From assembly GCF_000422665.1 (NCBI RefSeq), contig NZ_AUGM01000004.1:1-64000 (forward strand): a stretch of DNA of 64,000 nucleotides. The letters run 5' to 3'. The notes under the pieces were generated by a model. It had not been told where the DNA came from and made no database searches. It saw nothing but the letters and a program-made list of their open reading frames with translations. The stretch comes from Ferrimonas senticii DSM 18821. GTDB lineage: Bacteria > Pseudomonadota > Gammaproteobacteria > Enterobacterales > Shewanellaceae. The translations under genes were made by a program, and so were the position numbers. Shown one piece after another: positions 51,247 to 61,183 of this stretch; the first letter of the stretch is position 1; the number at the start of each line of letters is the position of its first letter.

Positions 51247-51275
51247 ATTTTAGGCGCTTAGCAAGCAGGGTGCAA
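51247..51275 (-). promoter_or_regulatory. Predicted sigma-70 promoter of mgtE
   Basis: On the minus strand TTGCAC and TAAAAT are separated by exactly 17 bases. The start would be near 51240, giving a leader of about 155 nt. Confidence 0.7.
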
Positions 51276-51312
51276 GCCTCATTCCGATGACAAAATGTGA
51301 TTAACGCCGATA

Positions 51313-51342
51313 CAAAAACGCCCAGCCTAATTAGGCTGGGCG
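51313..51342 (-). terminator. Terminator of rapA
   Basis: The palindrome CGCCCAGCCTAA/TTAGGCTGGGCG is followed on the minus strand by TTTTTG, about 20 bases after the rapA stop. Confidence 0.9.
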
Positions 51343-51362
51343 TGGCTAGCGTTTAGCTTGGA

Positions 51363-54254
51363 TTACTGTGGGGTCACCACGATCAGGCGGATCGCATCCA
51401 ACTGAATTTGAGCGCGATTTAGATGGGCCTTAACCATGCTCATCTGTTCGCGGATGGCGTCCAGTTCGCTGTCACGGATGTTTGGGTTAACCGCTTTCAG
51501 CGCTTGCATCCGCTCCAGTTCCGCGCCCAGTTCGTCGTTCATCTTCTGCTCGGCGGCGCCTACCAGTTCAGCCAGTTGCTGTGCCACTTGGCCTTCGGCG
51601 GCGGCGATCAGCGGGTGCAGCACCGCTTGCGAGGCAGACACCAACTTCGAGCCAACGTGACGGTTGATTGGCACCAACTGATTGTTGAAAGAGTGGAAGT
51701 CGATGTTCTTACCCAGATCCTTACCGGTTTTGTCCATCAGCATGCGAATTGGGGTTGGCGGCAAGAAGCGGCCAATCTGCACTTCGGCTGGGGCAATGGC
51801 TTCGGCAACGTAGATCAGCTCCAAGAAGATGGTGCCGGCTGGCAGCGCCTTGTTTTTCAGCAGCGATACGCCGGTACAGCCGGTTTCAGAGCTGGTGATC
51901 AGATCGATACCGGCAGCCACCATCGGGTGCGCTGGGGTGATGAACTGGAAGTCATCGCGGGACAGGGCGGTGTCACGATCGAAGGTGATCGAGCAGCCAT
52001 CTTCCGGCAGCCCCGGATAGCTTGGGTACAGCATCTGCTCGGTTGGGCGCAGCACCACCGCGTTTTCACCGCGATCGTCCTGATGCACGCCAATCACATC
52101 CCACAGCTTCAACATAAAGCTGATGAAGTCGGTGTCGTCGTCGGCCTTCTGCAGCTGCGCCACCAGCTCTTGCGCTTGGTCGCCGCCGTTGGAGTTGATC
52201 TCCAGCAGACGGTCACGACCGGCTTCTAGCGCCGCTTTGTGCTCGGCGGCGCGGGCGGCGGTTTGCTCGATCAGTGGATCAAGGCCGTCGATGTTGCCGG
52301 CCAGTACTGAAATCAGTTGCTCACCAAACTCGTCGTACAGCAGGTGACCGCCTTGGCAGTTGTGCTCAAACGCGTCCATGCCGCGATCGAACCAATCCAG
52401 CAGGTGCTGCTGGGCGCTGTCTTTGATGTACGGCACGTGGATCTGCACATCTTGGGTCTGACCGATACGGTCCAGACGGCCGATGCGCTGTTCCAGCAGA
52501 TCAGGGTTTTGTGGCAGATCGAACATCACCAGCTGATGGGCGAACTGGAAGTTACGACCTTCAGAGCCAATCTCGGAACAGATCATCACCTGCGCACCAC
52601 CTTCACTTTGGGCAAAGTAAGCGGCGGTTTTATCACGCTCAAGAATCGACATCCCCTCGTGGAACACCCCGGCTTGAATGCCTTCGCGGGTGCGCAGCGC
52701 TTCTTCCAGCTGCAGCGCGGTGTTGGCCTGTGAGGCGATCACCAGCACTTTCTTAGAGCGGTTGGCTTTTAAGAACTCCAGCAGCCAGTTAACGCGGCTG
52801 TCGAATTGCCACCAGCTGGAACCGCCCTTGTCGCCTTCAAACTGCTGGTACAGTTTTTCTGGGTAAAGGTTGTTGATGATCTGCTGTTCGGTGGTCTTAG
52901 CGCCGCCAAACATGTTGGAGACTTTCACCGCAGTGGCGTACTGGCTTGGCAGTTCCACTTCGTGGCGATGCAGTTGACGGGCGGTAAAGCCTTTAACGCC
53001 AGCGCGGGTGTTACGGAACAGCATCCGGCCGGTGCCGTGACGGTCCAGTAGCTCTTTTAGCAGCTTGGCGCGAGCGACGTTATCGCCAGCGGCAATCGCG
53101 GCCAATGGTGCACTAATGTCTTGAGCTGGCAGTAGCGCCACCAATGCGGCGTTCTCCGCTTCGGTCAGGGTGCGCTGTTCCAGCAACGCTTCGGCGGCGT
53201 CTGCTACTGGCTGGTATTCCTGTTCCTCTTTTAGGAACGCTTCGTAATCGTAGAAACGATCGGAATCGAGTAGGCGCAGACGGGCGAAGTGGCTCTGGTG
53301 ACCGAGCTGATCTGGGGTTGCCGTCAGCAGCAGTACCCCAGGTACTTCCTCGGCCAGCTCTTCGACAATCTGGTAGGCGCGGCTTGGTTTGTCTTCGCTC
53401 CACTCCAGATGGTGCGCTTCATCGACCACCAGCAGATCCCAGTTGGCATCCAGCGCTTGTTCAAAACGCTTCTTCTTGCGCAGCAGATCCAGTGAGCAGA
53501 TCACCAACTGTTCGGTATCAAACGGGTTGTCGCTGTCGGCGTAGGCTTCGATGCAACGCTCTTCATCAAACAGGGCGAAGCGCAGGTTAAAGCGGCGCAG
53601 CATCTCGACCAGCCACTGGTGCTGCAGGTTCTCTGGCACCAGAATCAGCACCCGCTCGACGCGGCCGCTCAGCAGTTGCTGATGGATGATGTGGCCGGCT
53701 TCGATGGTTTTGCCCAGACCCACTTCATCGGCCAGCAGTACTCGCGGGGCGTGACGCTGACCCACTTCGTTGGCGATGTACAGCTGGTGCGGGATCAAAC
53801 CGGCGCGTGGGCCTTGCAGGGCGCGCAGCGAGTTTTGCTGCATGGCGTGGCGCTGCTGCTGACACAGGTAACGGGTAACGAAGTACTCCATCCGGTCAAT
53901 CTGGCCGGCGAACAGGCGATCTTGCGGCTTGTTAAAGCGGATCTGATGGTCCAGCAGAGTCTCGCGCAGGCTAACGGCCTCACCATCTTCCTGTTTGCTG
54001 CCGTGATAGGTCAGCAGCCCATTTTGTTCTTCCACTTCGCTGATGGTCATACGCCAGCCTTCGTGGCTGGTGATCTCATCCCCTGGGTTGAACACCACTC
54101 GGGTCAATGGCGCTTCTTGGATGGCGAACAGGCGGGTTTCGCCGGTGGCAGGGAATAGCACGGTTACCATGCGGCCTTCGATGGCCACAACAGTGCCGAG
54201 GCCAAGATCTGATTCGGTGTCGCTGATCCAGCGTTGACCTAAAGCAAAGGACAT
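51363..54254 (-). CDS. rapA: RNA polymerase recycling ATPase RapA
   Basis: The SWI2/SNF2-family ATPase of about 963 residues is close to E. coli RapA (968). The N-terminal Tudor-like domain begins [20 protein letters not shown]. Helicase motifs include [15 protein letters not shown] (I), VDEAHHLEW (II), [10 protein letters not shown] (III) and [16 protein letters not shown] (VI). It frees stalled RNA polymerase after transcription. The start at 54254 follows homology; a 24-codon extension is unlikely. GGGGAG precedes the ATG. Confidence 0.97.
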   Translation of the reverse strand: MSFALGQRWISDTESDLGLGTVVAIEGRMVTVLFPATGETRLFAIQEAPLTRVVFNPGDEITSHEGWRMTISEVEEQNGLLTYHGSKQEDGEAVSLRETLLDHQIRFNKPQDRLFAGQIDRMEYFVTRYLCQQQRHAMQQNSLRALQGPRAGLIPHQLYIANEVGQRHAPRVLLADEVGLGKTIEAGHIIHQQLLSGRVERVLILVPENLQHQWLVEMLRRFNLRFALFDEERCIEAYADSDNPFDTEQLVICSLDLLRKKKRFEQALDANWDLLVVDEAHHLEWSEDKPSRAYQIVEELAEEVPGVLLLTATPDQLGHQSHFARLRLLDSDRFYDYEAFLKEEQEYQPVADAAEALLEQRTLTEAENAALVALLPAQDISAPLAAIAAGDNVARAKLLKELLDRHGTGRMLFRNTRAGVKGFTARQLHRHEVELPSQYATAVKVSNMFGGAKTTEQQIINNLYPEKLYQQFEGDKGGSSWWQFDSRVNWLLEFLKANRSKKVLVIASQANTALQLEEALRTREGIQAGVFHEGMSILERDKTAAYFAQSEGGAQVMICSEIGSEGRNFQFAHQLVMFDLPQNPDLLEQRIGRLDRIGQTQDVQIHVPYIKDSAQQHLLDWFDRGMDAFEHNCQGGHLLYDEFGEQLISVLAGNIDGLDPLIEQTAARAAEHKAALEAGRDRLLEINSNGGDQAQELVAQLQKADDDTDFISFMLKLWDVIGVHQDDRGENAVVLRPTEQMLYPSYPGLPEDGCSITFDRDTALSRDDFQFITPAHPMVAAGIDLITSSETGCTGVSLLKNKALPAGTIFLELIYVAEAIAPAEVQIGRFLPPTPIRMLMDKTGKDLGKNIDFHSFNNQLVPINRHVGSKLVSASQAVLHPLIAAAEGQVAQQLAELVGAAEQKMNDELGAELERMQALKAVNPNIRDSELDAIREQMSMVKAHLNRAQIQLDAIRLIVVTPQ

Positions 54255-54590
54255 ATCGGGGAGAACTCCTGATGGCGAGTGGCTGGCAAAAAAAGGCGCG
54301 TATCTTACCCAAAAAATGGCGGCCATTCATCTGCTTATTCGGCCAAAACCGTTGATTGCTGCGGCAACGGTTATTGTGGCATGTTGAGATAGTAGTGGGA
54401 CGTTGCTGCTGCCCCATCATCGCGCGCGTTGGTTGACGGTCGGTCTGCCAGCGGTGGTCGCAAATTCGACGGATTAATTGGATAGATTCTATACCAATCT
54501 CACCGGTTGGTTGCTGGCATTTGGCCAAGACGATCCTTGTTACTGGTCATGCTGTAACCTTGGGTGAACCCCATTTGCAATGGAGGCGTC
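54255..54590. other. rapA to PhoH gap, 336 bp
   Basis: This divergent gap should hold promoters for both genes. It contains one modest inverted repeat (CCGTTG at 54349, CAACGG at 54365). Very small frames here have no recognisable homology. I see no tRNA, repeat family member or known operator. Confidence 0.4.
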
Positions 54591-55979
54591 ATGGTCCAGT
54601 CCGACAAAAAGCTTTTCGTTTTAGATACCAACGTGCTGCTGCACGATCCCCTTGCGATCTACTCCTTCGATGAACACGACGTGGTGGTGCCGATGACGGT
54701 ACTGGAGGAGTTGGATCAGATCAAAGACCGTAAAAAAGATGTCGCCCGTGAAGCCCGTGTTGCCATTCGCGCGTTGGAAGATTGCGTCGGTGGCGCCGAG
54801 CCGGAAGCGCTGTTAGAGGGGGTACCGCTGCGTACCAGCGGCATCGACGTTCCGACCGGCAATTTATTGATCTTCCCGGATCACCAACTGCAATTTGCCA
54901 ACGCCATCGATCTGCCCGGGGATCACAACGACAACCGCATCATCAATGTCGCCTTGCACCTGCAACGCCGCAGCCAACGGCCGGTGGTGCTGGTGACCAA
55001 AGACATCAATATGCGGATTAAAGCTAAGGGCGGCGGCCTGCGCTTGGTCGAGGATTACCGTTCCGATCAACTGATCGACGATATCCGCTATTTGGCCAAG
55101 GGGTTTACCGAGTTTGACGGTGACTTTTGGCAACGGCTCGGGCAAGTGCAAACTCGCCAGCAGGGACGGTTTGCCGAGCACCGCATTCCGCTGGCGCAGT
55201 TAGGGGATGAGTCGCTGTACTTGAACCAGTTTCTGCTGGATGGGGGCGATGAGTTTTGTGGCCAAGTGGTCAAGATTGACCAGCAGCACGCGACCATTCG
55301 AGACTTTGGCCGCGAGCGGATGATGAATTTTCACGCCTGGGGAATTAATCCGAAAAACATCCACCAAGGGATGGCGTTGCAGGCGTTGTTGGATCCCAAC
55401 ATCGATATTGTGATCCTGACCGGCCCTGCCGGTTCTGGCAAAACCTTGTTGGCGCTGGCGGCAGCGTTGGAACAAGTGATTGAATTGCGCCGTTATGATC
55501 GGGTGATTGTGACGCGTAATACCCCGGAAATTGCCGAGTCGATCGGCTTTTTGCCCGGCAGCGAAGAGGAAAAAATGATGCCGTGGTTGGCGGCGGTTAC
55601 CGATACCTTAGAGGTGTTGCATAAGAACGACGAAAGCCCCAGTGGCAGCCTGCAATACATTATGGATAAGGCCAACATTCAGTTTAAATCGGTCAACTTT
55701 ATGCGTGGTCGTTCGATTCAAAACAGCTTTGTGTTGCTGGATGAGTGTCAAAATCTAACGCCATCGCAAGTGAAAACCTTGATCACCCGAATGGGCGAGG
55801 GCAGCAAACTGGTCTGCAGTGGCAACTTAGCGCAAATTGATTCTAACTACCTGACGGCGGTCAATTCTGGCCTGACCTATCTGGTGGAACGGTTCAAGAT
55901 GTTTGAAGGCAGCGCCAACGTTTATCTCAATGGCGTGGTGCGGTCACGATTGGCCAGTTTTGCTGAACAAAATCTGTAA
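54591..55979 (+). CDS. PIN-domain PhoH ATPase
   Basis: The protein of about 462 residues has an N-terminal PIN nuclease domain (KLFVLDTNVLLHDPLAI, with acidic residues in LEELDQIKD and LVTKDINMRIKA). It is fused to a PhoH P-loop ATPase (GPAGSGKTLLALAAAL near 285; LLDECQNLTPSQVKT near 390). This YlaK/PhoH2-like layout predicts ATP-dependent RNA cleavage or unwinding. No antitoxin-like small gene lies directly upstream. The start at 54591 is set by TGGAGGC. The physiological role is not settled. Confidence 0.9.
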   Translation: MVQSDKKLFVLDTNVLLHDPLAIYSFDEHDVVVPMTVLEELDQIKDRKKDVAREARVAIRALEDCVGGAEPEALLEGVPLRTSGIDVPTGNLLIFPDHQLQFANAIDLPGDHNDNRIINVALHLQRRSQRPVVLVTKDINMRIKAKGGGLRLVEDYRSDQLIDDIRYLAKGFTEFDGDFWQRLGQVQTRQQGRFAEHRIPLAQLGDESLYLNQFLLDGGDEFCGQVVKIDQQHATIRDFGRERMMNFHAWGINPKNIHQGMALQALLDPNIDIVILTGPAGSGKTLLALAAALEQVIELRRYDRVIVTRNTPEIAESIGFLPGSEEEKMMPWLAAVTDTLEVLHKNDESPSGSLQYIMDKANIQFKSVNFMRGRSIQNSFVLLDECQNLTPSQVKTLITRMGEGSKLVCSGNLAQIDSNYLTAVNSGLTYLVERFKMFEGSANVYLNGVVRSRLASFAEQNL

Positions 55980-56055
55980 CAGAGTCAACGTTGGTGGCGC
56001 CTGGCTTCTGGTACACTGAGCGCCAACAGTCTTTATTCACTTAACTGATCTATCT

Positions 56056-59000
56056 GTGAAATTGCCTATTCTTCGGCGCTACAACAAAGCGGTGTTTTAC
56101 ACCTACTTTGCGGTGGTGGTGTTAGCGCTGGTGGCGGCTTCGGCTGCCCATAACAACAAAATCAAGCGGCTGATGGCCGAGGAATACGCTCGTATTACTC
56201 AATACAGCCATCAGGTCGAGATGCTGTTGGAATCCAGTGCACGGGCAATGTTGTCGCTGCGAGACCTTGGCAATAGCCATATGCAGTTAACCCAATCGCT
56301 GCGGGCGCCGCTACCACTGGAGTACCAAGCGGACGGCAACCGCTTCTCGATCTTCCGTGGTGGCATAGATAACGCCGAGGCGGTGGGCTTGATCTCCGGC
56401 CAAGGGCCGCTGCAGCAGCGCAGTGAGGCATTTTATCGGGAACTCGACACCCTCTATCAGATGTCGCTGATCTTCCCGGTGGTCGAACGTTCCAGCCAGA
56501 CCATTTCACAGGTGTACTACATCAGTGCCGCTGGCATGAGTTCGGTATTCCCATGGCCGCAAAGCAATGCCCAGTGGCCGCAAAACTCGCCGCTATTGGC
56601 TAAAGTGCAAGCCTTGCCAAAGGATGGCAATCAGGTTTTTTGGAGCAAGGTTTACCGTAATAACCAAGGTAAGCTGGTCAGTACCGTTGGCGTGCCGTTT
56701 TACTATCAAGGGCAGTTTCTTGGCGGCATTTTTGCCGACGTTGAACTGGCCGAATTAGCCAATCGCATCGATCGCTACTTTGAAGTGGGTGGCATGGTGT
56801 TGATGCTGGACGACGACAACATGCTGTTGACCTATCCGCGGATGCACCTAGACCGCAGCAGCACCGCCTTTCAACTAAGCCAGAAGCTACCGGCTGCATT
56901 GATTAAAGAGCCTACCGTGGAACTGCTGAACAGCGCCGAAGGCCAGTTGTTGCAGGGCTACTATGTGCGCTCGGTGGCGATGGAAGTGGCGCCGTGGCGG
57001 TTATTGTTTTTGCAGCTAGAAGATGAATTGGTCGCACCGGCCGTCGAAGAGTTGGAGTCACTGTTTTTCACTCTGATCCTATCGCTGTCGATATTGGTCA
57101 GTGTGGTGCACGTGTTGACGCGTCGTGCGTTCGTTAGCCCTGCGGCGAAGCTGATTGAGCATCTGAAAAACAGCGCTGAACGACCCCAACCGTTGCCCGC
57201 CAAGGTAGCCTCAGGTTGGGAGCCGTGGTTTGAGTTGATCACCCGTACTTTTGAGGATAACCAGCAATACACCCGTCATTTGGCTGAGCAAAACCGCCGT
57301 TTGGACAAACTGGTGGCTAAGCGTACCGAACGATTGCGACTGGCTAACGAGCAGCGCGAACGAGACTTTTCGTTGATGCGCAGTTTGATCGATGCCATCC
57401 CCGAAGCGATCGTGTTTAAAGACACCAATGGCCGCTATATGGGCTGCAATAAAGCGGCGGAGCGGATGCTTGGCCACAGCGAATCGGAGATCATTGGCTG
57501 CAACTTACTGGATCTGGAAAACTCGCCTCGGGCGGCGCGATTAGTGCAAGAAGATCTGCAAGTGCTGCATCGCCGTACCCCGGATCGCTTTCAAGAGTGG
57601 CGTGATGTCGATGGCAAAATGGTGCGAGTTGATGTGCTGCGCTTGCCGTTTTACAACAGTCGCGGCGAATTGTTGGGGCTGATCTCGGTGTGGCGTGATG
57701 TGACTCGTGATACCGAACAGCAAGAGCAATTGCGCCGCAGTGAACAGCGCTACCATCTAGCGATGGATGCGGTAGAAGATGGCATGTGGGATTGGCATCT
57801 CGACTCTAACCAGCTGATCTGTAACCCCGCTTACTACACCATGCTGGGCTATCAACCGGACGAATTTCCGCTGTTGATTGAGACCTTCTATGAGCTGATG
57901 CACGCCGATGATCGCAGTCGCGTCGAGCACGAAATTGACGCCTATCTGGCGACTCCTTCTGGGCAGTTAAACGTTGAATTCCGTTTGCGGACCAAAAACG
58001 GCGGTTACCGCTGGGTGCTTTCCCGAGGTGGGGTGGTTGATTTTGCCGAGGATGGCGAGCCATTGCGGATGCTTGGTACCAATAAGGACATTACTCGGCA
58101 AAAAGAGAACGAAGTGATCCTGCTGGAAGCCAAGCAAGACGCTGAGCTGGCTAACCGCACCAAGAGCGAATTTTTGGCCAACATGTCCCATGAAATTCGG
58201 ACACCGATGAACGCGGTGTTAGGGATGTTGGAGTTGGCGCTACGTACCGATGTGACCCCGCGCCAGCACGATTATTTGGACAAAGCGCGGATGAGCGCGA
58301 CCTCACTGCTGCGGATCATCAACGATATCCTCGACTTCTCGAAAATTGAGGCCGGTAAATTGGAGTTGGAGCAGCGGCCATTTTCGTTGGAGCAAGTGCT
58401 GGAACATGCGCTGTCGATCAGTTCATTGAAGGCGCAAGAGAAGGGCATCGAACTGCTGCTGTACGCCACCTTCCGCAGTGGTTTGCATATTCAGGGGGAT
58501 TCGCTGCGGTTGGGGCAAGTGTTGGTCAATCTGCTCTCCAACGCGGTTAAGTTTACCGCCGAAGGCGAGGTTGAATTGGGCTGTGAGGACAGCGACGAAA
58601 GCAACGGCCGAATTCGCTTGAAGTTTTGGGTGCGCGACACTGGTATTGGCATCAGCAAGGCACAGCAACAACGACTGTTCGACGCCTTCAGTCAAGCGGA
58701 TGGTTCCACCACTCGCGAATATGGCGGCACCGGCCTAGGTCTGTCGATCTGTAAACACTTGGTGGCGATGATGGGCGGCAATATCGACATCGAAAGTGAA
58801 CTGGGGGTAGGCACGACCTTCAGTTTCACCATCGACGCGGTGGTGATGCCGGCGCCGGATCAACCGGAAAAAGCGCTACCAACGCAGATCCAAGGGCTCA
58901 GAGCATTGGTGATCGACGATAACCAGACGGCACTGCAGATCTATTCTACCTACCTGCGTGATCTGGGCTTTGCCGTGGACACCGCCGCGAACGGTGCCGA

Positions 59001-59694
59001 TGGTTTACAGCTAGCACAGCAACGGGCGCCGCAGTTGGTGCTGCTAGATTGGATGATGCCAGAGATGGATGGCGTGGCGGTGGCGGAGCAACTGCAGCAG
59101 TGGTACGTCAGCGGCAAGATTGAACGGCTGCCGAAAATCATGATGATGACGGCCTACAGCGCCGAAACGGTGCAACAGCAACTGCACAGCGGTCGTATCG
59201 ACTACCTGATGCAGAAACCGTTTAAGCAGATGCAGTTACAGGATGCCTTGTTGGAGGTGTTCGCCGCTGACTTTGACTTGCCCGCTATCGAGGCCGCCGA
59301 GGAGGCCTTGGCCGAGTTAACCCCAGAGCAAGGTCAACGGATCCTGCTGGTAGAGGACAACTTGATTAACCAACAGGTGGCGACTGAACTGTTAAAGAGT
59401 GCCGGCTACCATGTTACGTTGGCGGAAAATGGCCAGATCGCGGTGGATCTGGTGGCGGCAGATAACTTTGATCTGATCCTGATGGATATCCAGATGCCGG
59501 TGATGGATGGTTTGCAAGCGGCGGCACTGATCCGCGCCAGCCACCCCGATTTGCCGATCATCGCCATGACTGCCCATGCCATGAGTGGCGACCGTGATAA
59601 GAGCTTAGCGGCGGGCATGAATGACCATATCACCAAACCGATTGTGCTACCGCAACTGTTTGAAACGCTGAAGCAGTGGTTGAAGCAGCCATGA
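56056..59694 (+). CDS. Hybrid sensor histidine kinase, PAS-PAS-HisKA-HATPase-REC-REC
   Basis: The 1212-residue inner-membrane kinase has a membrane helix at about 13-33, a large periplasmic dCache-like sensor (about 34-335), and a second helix at about 336-355. Two PAS domains follow (about 455-570 and 580-700). The phosphoacceptor is His712 (NMSHEIRTPMN), followed by an ATPase domain (GTGLGLSICKHLVAMMGG). There are two receiver domains with Asp998 (LLDWMMPEMDG) and Asp1144 (LMDIQMPVMDG). It has no Hpt domain and no response regulator nearby, so its output partner is elsewhere. The start is GTG. Its stop overlaps the next gene by four bases. Confidence 0.93.
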   Translation: MKLPILRRYNKAVFYTYFAVVVLALVAASAAHNNKIKRLMAEEYARITQYSHQVEMLLESSARAMLSLRDLGNSHMQLTQSLRAPLPLEYQADGNRFSIFRGGIDNAEAVGLISGQGPLQQRSEAFYRELDTLYQMSLIFPVVERSSQTISQVYYISAAGMSSVFPWPQSNAQWPQNSPLLAKVQALPKDGNQVFWSKVYRNNQGKLVSTVGVPFYYQGQFLGGIFADVELAELANRIDRYFEVGGMVLMLDDDNMLLTYPRMHLDRSSTAFQLSQKLPAALIKEPTVELLNSAEGQLLQGYYVRSVAMEVAPWRLLFLQLEDELVAPAVEELESLFFTLILSLSILVSVVHVLTRRAFVSPAAKLIEHLKNSAERPQPLPAKVASGWEPWFELITRTFEDNQQYTRHLAEQNRRLDKLVAKRTERLRLANEQRERDFSLMRSLIDAIPEAIVFKDTNGRYMGCNKAAERMLGHSESEIIGCNLLDLENSPRAARLVQEDLQVLHRRTPDRFQEWRDVDGKMVRVDVLRLPFYNSRGELLGLISVWRDVTRDTEQQEQLRRSEQRYHLAMDAVEDGMWDWHLDSNQLICNPAYYTMLGYQPDEFPLLIETFYELMHADDRSRVEHEIDAYLATPSGQLNVEFRLRTKNGGYRWVLSRGGVVDFAEDGEPLRMLGTNKDITRQKENEVILLEAKQDAELANRTKSEFLANMSHEIRTPMNAVLGMLELALRTDVTPRQHDYLDKARMSATSLLRIINDILDFSKIEAGKLELEQRPFSLEQVLEHALSISSLKAQEKGIELLLYATFRSGLHIQGDSLRLGQVLVNLLSNAVKFTAEGEVELGCEDSDESNGRIRLKFWVRDTGIGISKAQQQRLFDAFSQADGSTTREYGGTGLGLSICKHLVAMMGGNIDIESELGVGTTFSFTIDAVVMPAPDQPEKALPTQIQGLRALVIDDNQTALQIYSTYLRDLGFAVDTAANGADGLQLAQQRAPQLVLLDWMMPEMDGVAVAEQLQQWYVSGKIERLPKIMMMTAYSAETVQQQLHSGRIDYLMQKPFKQMQLQDALLEVFAADFDLPAIEAAEEALAELTPEQGQRILLVEDNLINQQVATELLKSAGYHVTLAENGQIAVDLVAADNFDLILMDIQMPVMDGLQAAALIRASHPDLPIIAMTAHAMSGDRDKSLAAGMNDHITKPIVLPQLFETLKQWLKQP

Positions 59695-60077
59695 GTAATC
59701 GCAAATCAAATGTCGATCCACGCCGTTGGTTTTGGCTGCTGCTAGGGCTGCTGTCGGTCGGGTTGGCGACATTGGGGCTGTTTTTGCCGCTACTGCCAAC
59801 GGTGCCATTTTTGTTGTTAGCCACCTTTGCTTTTGGCCGCTCCTCGGAACGGTTGCAGCAGTGGCTATATAACCACCGTTGGTTTGGCCCGATTTTGCAA
59901 AACTATCTACGCCACAAGGGGCTTACGCACCGCCAGTTGTATACCGCGCTAACCACGTTGTGGCTCGGGATCATCTTGGGCTGTTATTTAGCACCACTGT
60001 GGCATGTGCGGATCTTTCTGGCGGCTATCGCCATCGGCGTCACCATTCACCTATGGCGGATGAACCGACTTGACTGA
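59691..60077 (+). CDS. ybaN: YbaN family (DUF454) inner-membrane protein
   Basis: This 128-residue protein has a conserved opening (WFWLLLGLLSVGLATLGLFLPLLPTVPFLLLATFAFGRSS region, about 13-50). A second hydrophobic pair lies near the end (LTTLWLGIILGCYLA, IFLAAIAIGVTIHLW). The function is unknown. The ATG overlaps the hybrid kinase stop (ATGA), so translation is probably coupled, which is an unusual partner for this family. Confidence 0.88.
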   Translation: MSNRKSNVDPRRWFWLLLGLLSVGLATLGLFLPLLPTVPFLLLATFAFGRSSERLQQWLYNHRWFGPILQNYLRHKGLTHRQLYTALTTLWLGIILGCYLAPLWHVRIFLAAIAIGVTIHLWRMNRLD

Positions 60078-60133
60078 TACATACAACGGCGACCATTGTG
60101 GTCGCCGTTTTCTTGGGTAGGGTTATCGCCAAC

Positions 60134-60619
60134 TTAGTTGGCGGCGGGCTGATCGCCTATCTGGCTTTGTTGGTAATTCTGGATACCGACTTTTTCTATC
60201 AACTCTAATTGCGTCTCGAGCCAATCGACGTGCTCCTCTTCAGCATCGAGGATCTTCTGGAACAGATCGCGACTGACGTAATCGCGAACCTCCTCGCAGT
60301 AACCGATGGCATCGCGCAGATCGGGAATGGCGATCATCTCCAGTGCCAAATCGCACTCCAGCATCTCTTGGGTGTGCTCACCGATGCGCAGTTTTCCCAG
60401 GCTCTGCAGGTTTGGCAGTCCCTCCAGAAACAGGATCCGTTCGATCAACCAATCCGCGTGGTTCATTTCGTCGATGGATTCGTGGTACTCGTAGTCCCCC
60501 AGTTTGGTCAGGCCCCAATCTTTGTACATCCGGGCATGGAGGAAGTATTGATTGATGGCGACCAGTTCGTTGCCAAGGATCTTGTTCAGGTGAGCAATGA
60601 CTTTAGGATCGGCTTTCAT
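60134..60619 (-). CDS. bfr: Bacterioferritin
   Basis: The 161-residue haem ferritin stores iron in a 24-mer. It has the dinuclear ferroxidase ligands: [10 protein letters not shown] (E18), the [11 protein letters not shown] region (E51, H54), LALEM (E94) and AEEEHVDW (E127, H130). Met52 is the haem ligand. The start [13 protein letters not shown] at 60619 matches the family. bfd lies upstream on the same strand, a typical pair. A hairpin (CACACACT/AGTGTGTG, about 60681-60702) lies in the gap between them. Confidence 0.96.
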   Translation of the reverse strand: MKADPKVIAHLNKILGNELVAINQYFLHARMYKDWGLTKLGDYEYHESIDEMNHADWLIERILFLEGLPNLQSLGKLRIGEHTQEMLECDLALEMIAIPDLRDAIGYCEEVRDYVSRDLFQKILDAEEEHVDWLETQLELIEKVGIQNYQQSQIGDQPAAN

Positions 60620-60806
60620 GATCTGCATCCACTTGCGAAACGATGCTTCAACCATGGTACAGAAACTGACCCAGCACAAGACACACACTGTGAATAGTGT
60701 GTGCCGAAAAGACGGTGATCGGCACCGTGGCTAGTGCCGTAGCGCTGGGCTTGGGATTAGCACCCCGCGCCGCAAAAGTTTGGGTTTAACCTCGTTAGCA
60801 ACGGCG

Positions 60807-60998
60807 TTAGGCAACCTCGTAGTAATTGGGGATCATATCTTTGGTAGCGGCGATCATCTCCAACGTGTCGCGGACGCATTTACCGCATTGCTTGCCGACA
60901 TTCAGCTGCGCCTGCAGCGATTTCAGGTCCATCGCGCCTTGCTCAACGGCTTGTTTAATCTGTTTGTCGGTGACGCCATAGCAAACACACACGTACAT
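60807..60998 (-). CDS. bfd: Bacterioferritin-associated ferredoxin Bfd
   Basis: The 63-residue [2Fe-2S] protein has the four ligand cysteines in CVCYGVT and VGKQCGKCVRD. It reduces the ferric core so that bacterioferritin releases iron. The start MYVCVCYGVTDKQ at 60998 matches the family length (64 in E. coli). A Fur-box candidate lies upstream. Confidence 0.95.
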   Translation of the reverse strand: MYVCVCYGVTDKQIKQAVEQGAMDLKSLQAQLNVGKQCGKCVRDTLEMIAATKDMIPNYYEVA

Positions 60999-61064
60999 CG
61001 TTTTGGCTCCGGGCAATCGCTGATTGCCGCTGCAAATTACTCTCTTCAATGGAACTGAACTTTA

Positions 61065-61083
61065 AATGCAAATAATTCGCATG
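61065..61083. promoter_or_regulatory. Fur-box candidate upstream of bfd
   Basis: AATGCAAATAATTCGCATG matches the 19-bp Fur consensus (AATGATAATNATTATCATT) at about 15 positions. It is a near-perfect 8-1-8 inverted repeat (ATGCAAAT-A-ATTCGCAT). It lies about 70 bases upstream of the bfd start, so bfd would be repressed when iron is plentiful. Confidence 0.65.
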
Positions 61084-61183
61084 TCCAATTCGATCTTAGA
61101 GCAAAATCCCAAGAAAACGAGCGCGGAAGTTATAAAAAACTGTGAGCTGACGCAGGACCGCTTTGGCGCTGGCATTGGCTATT

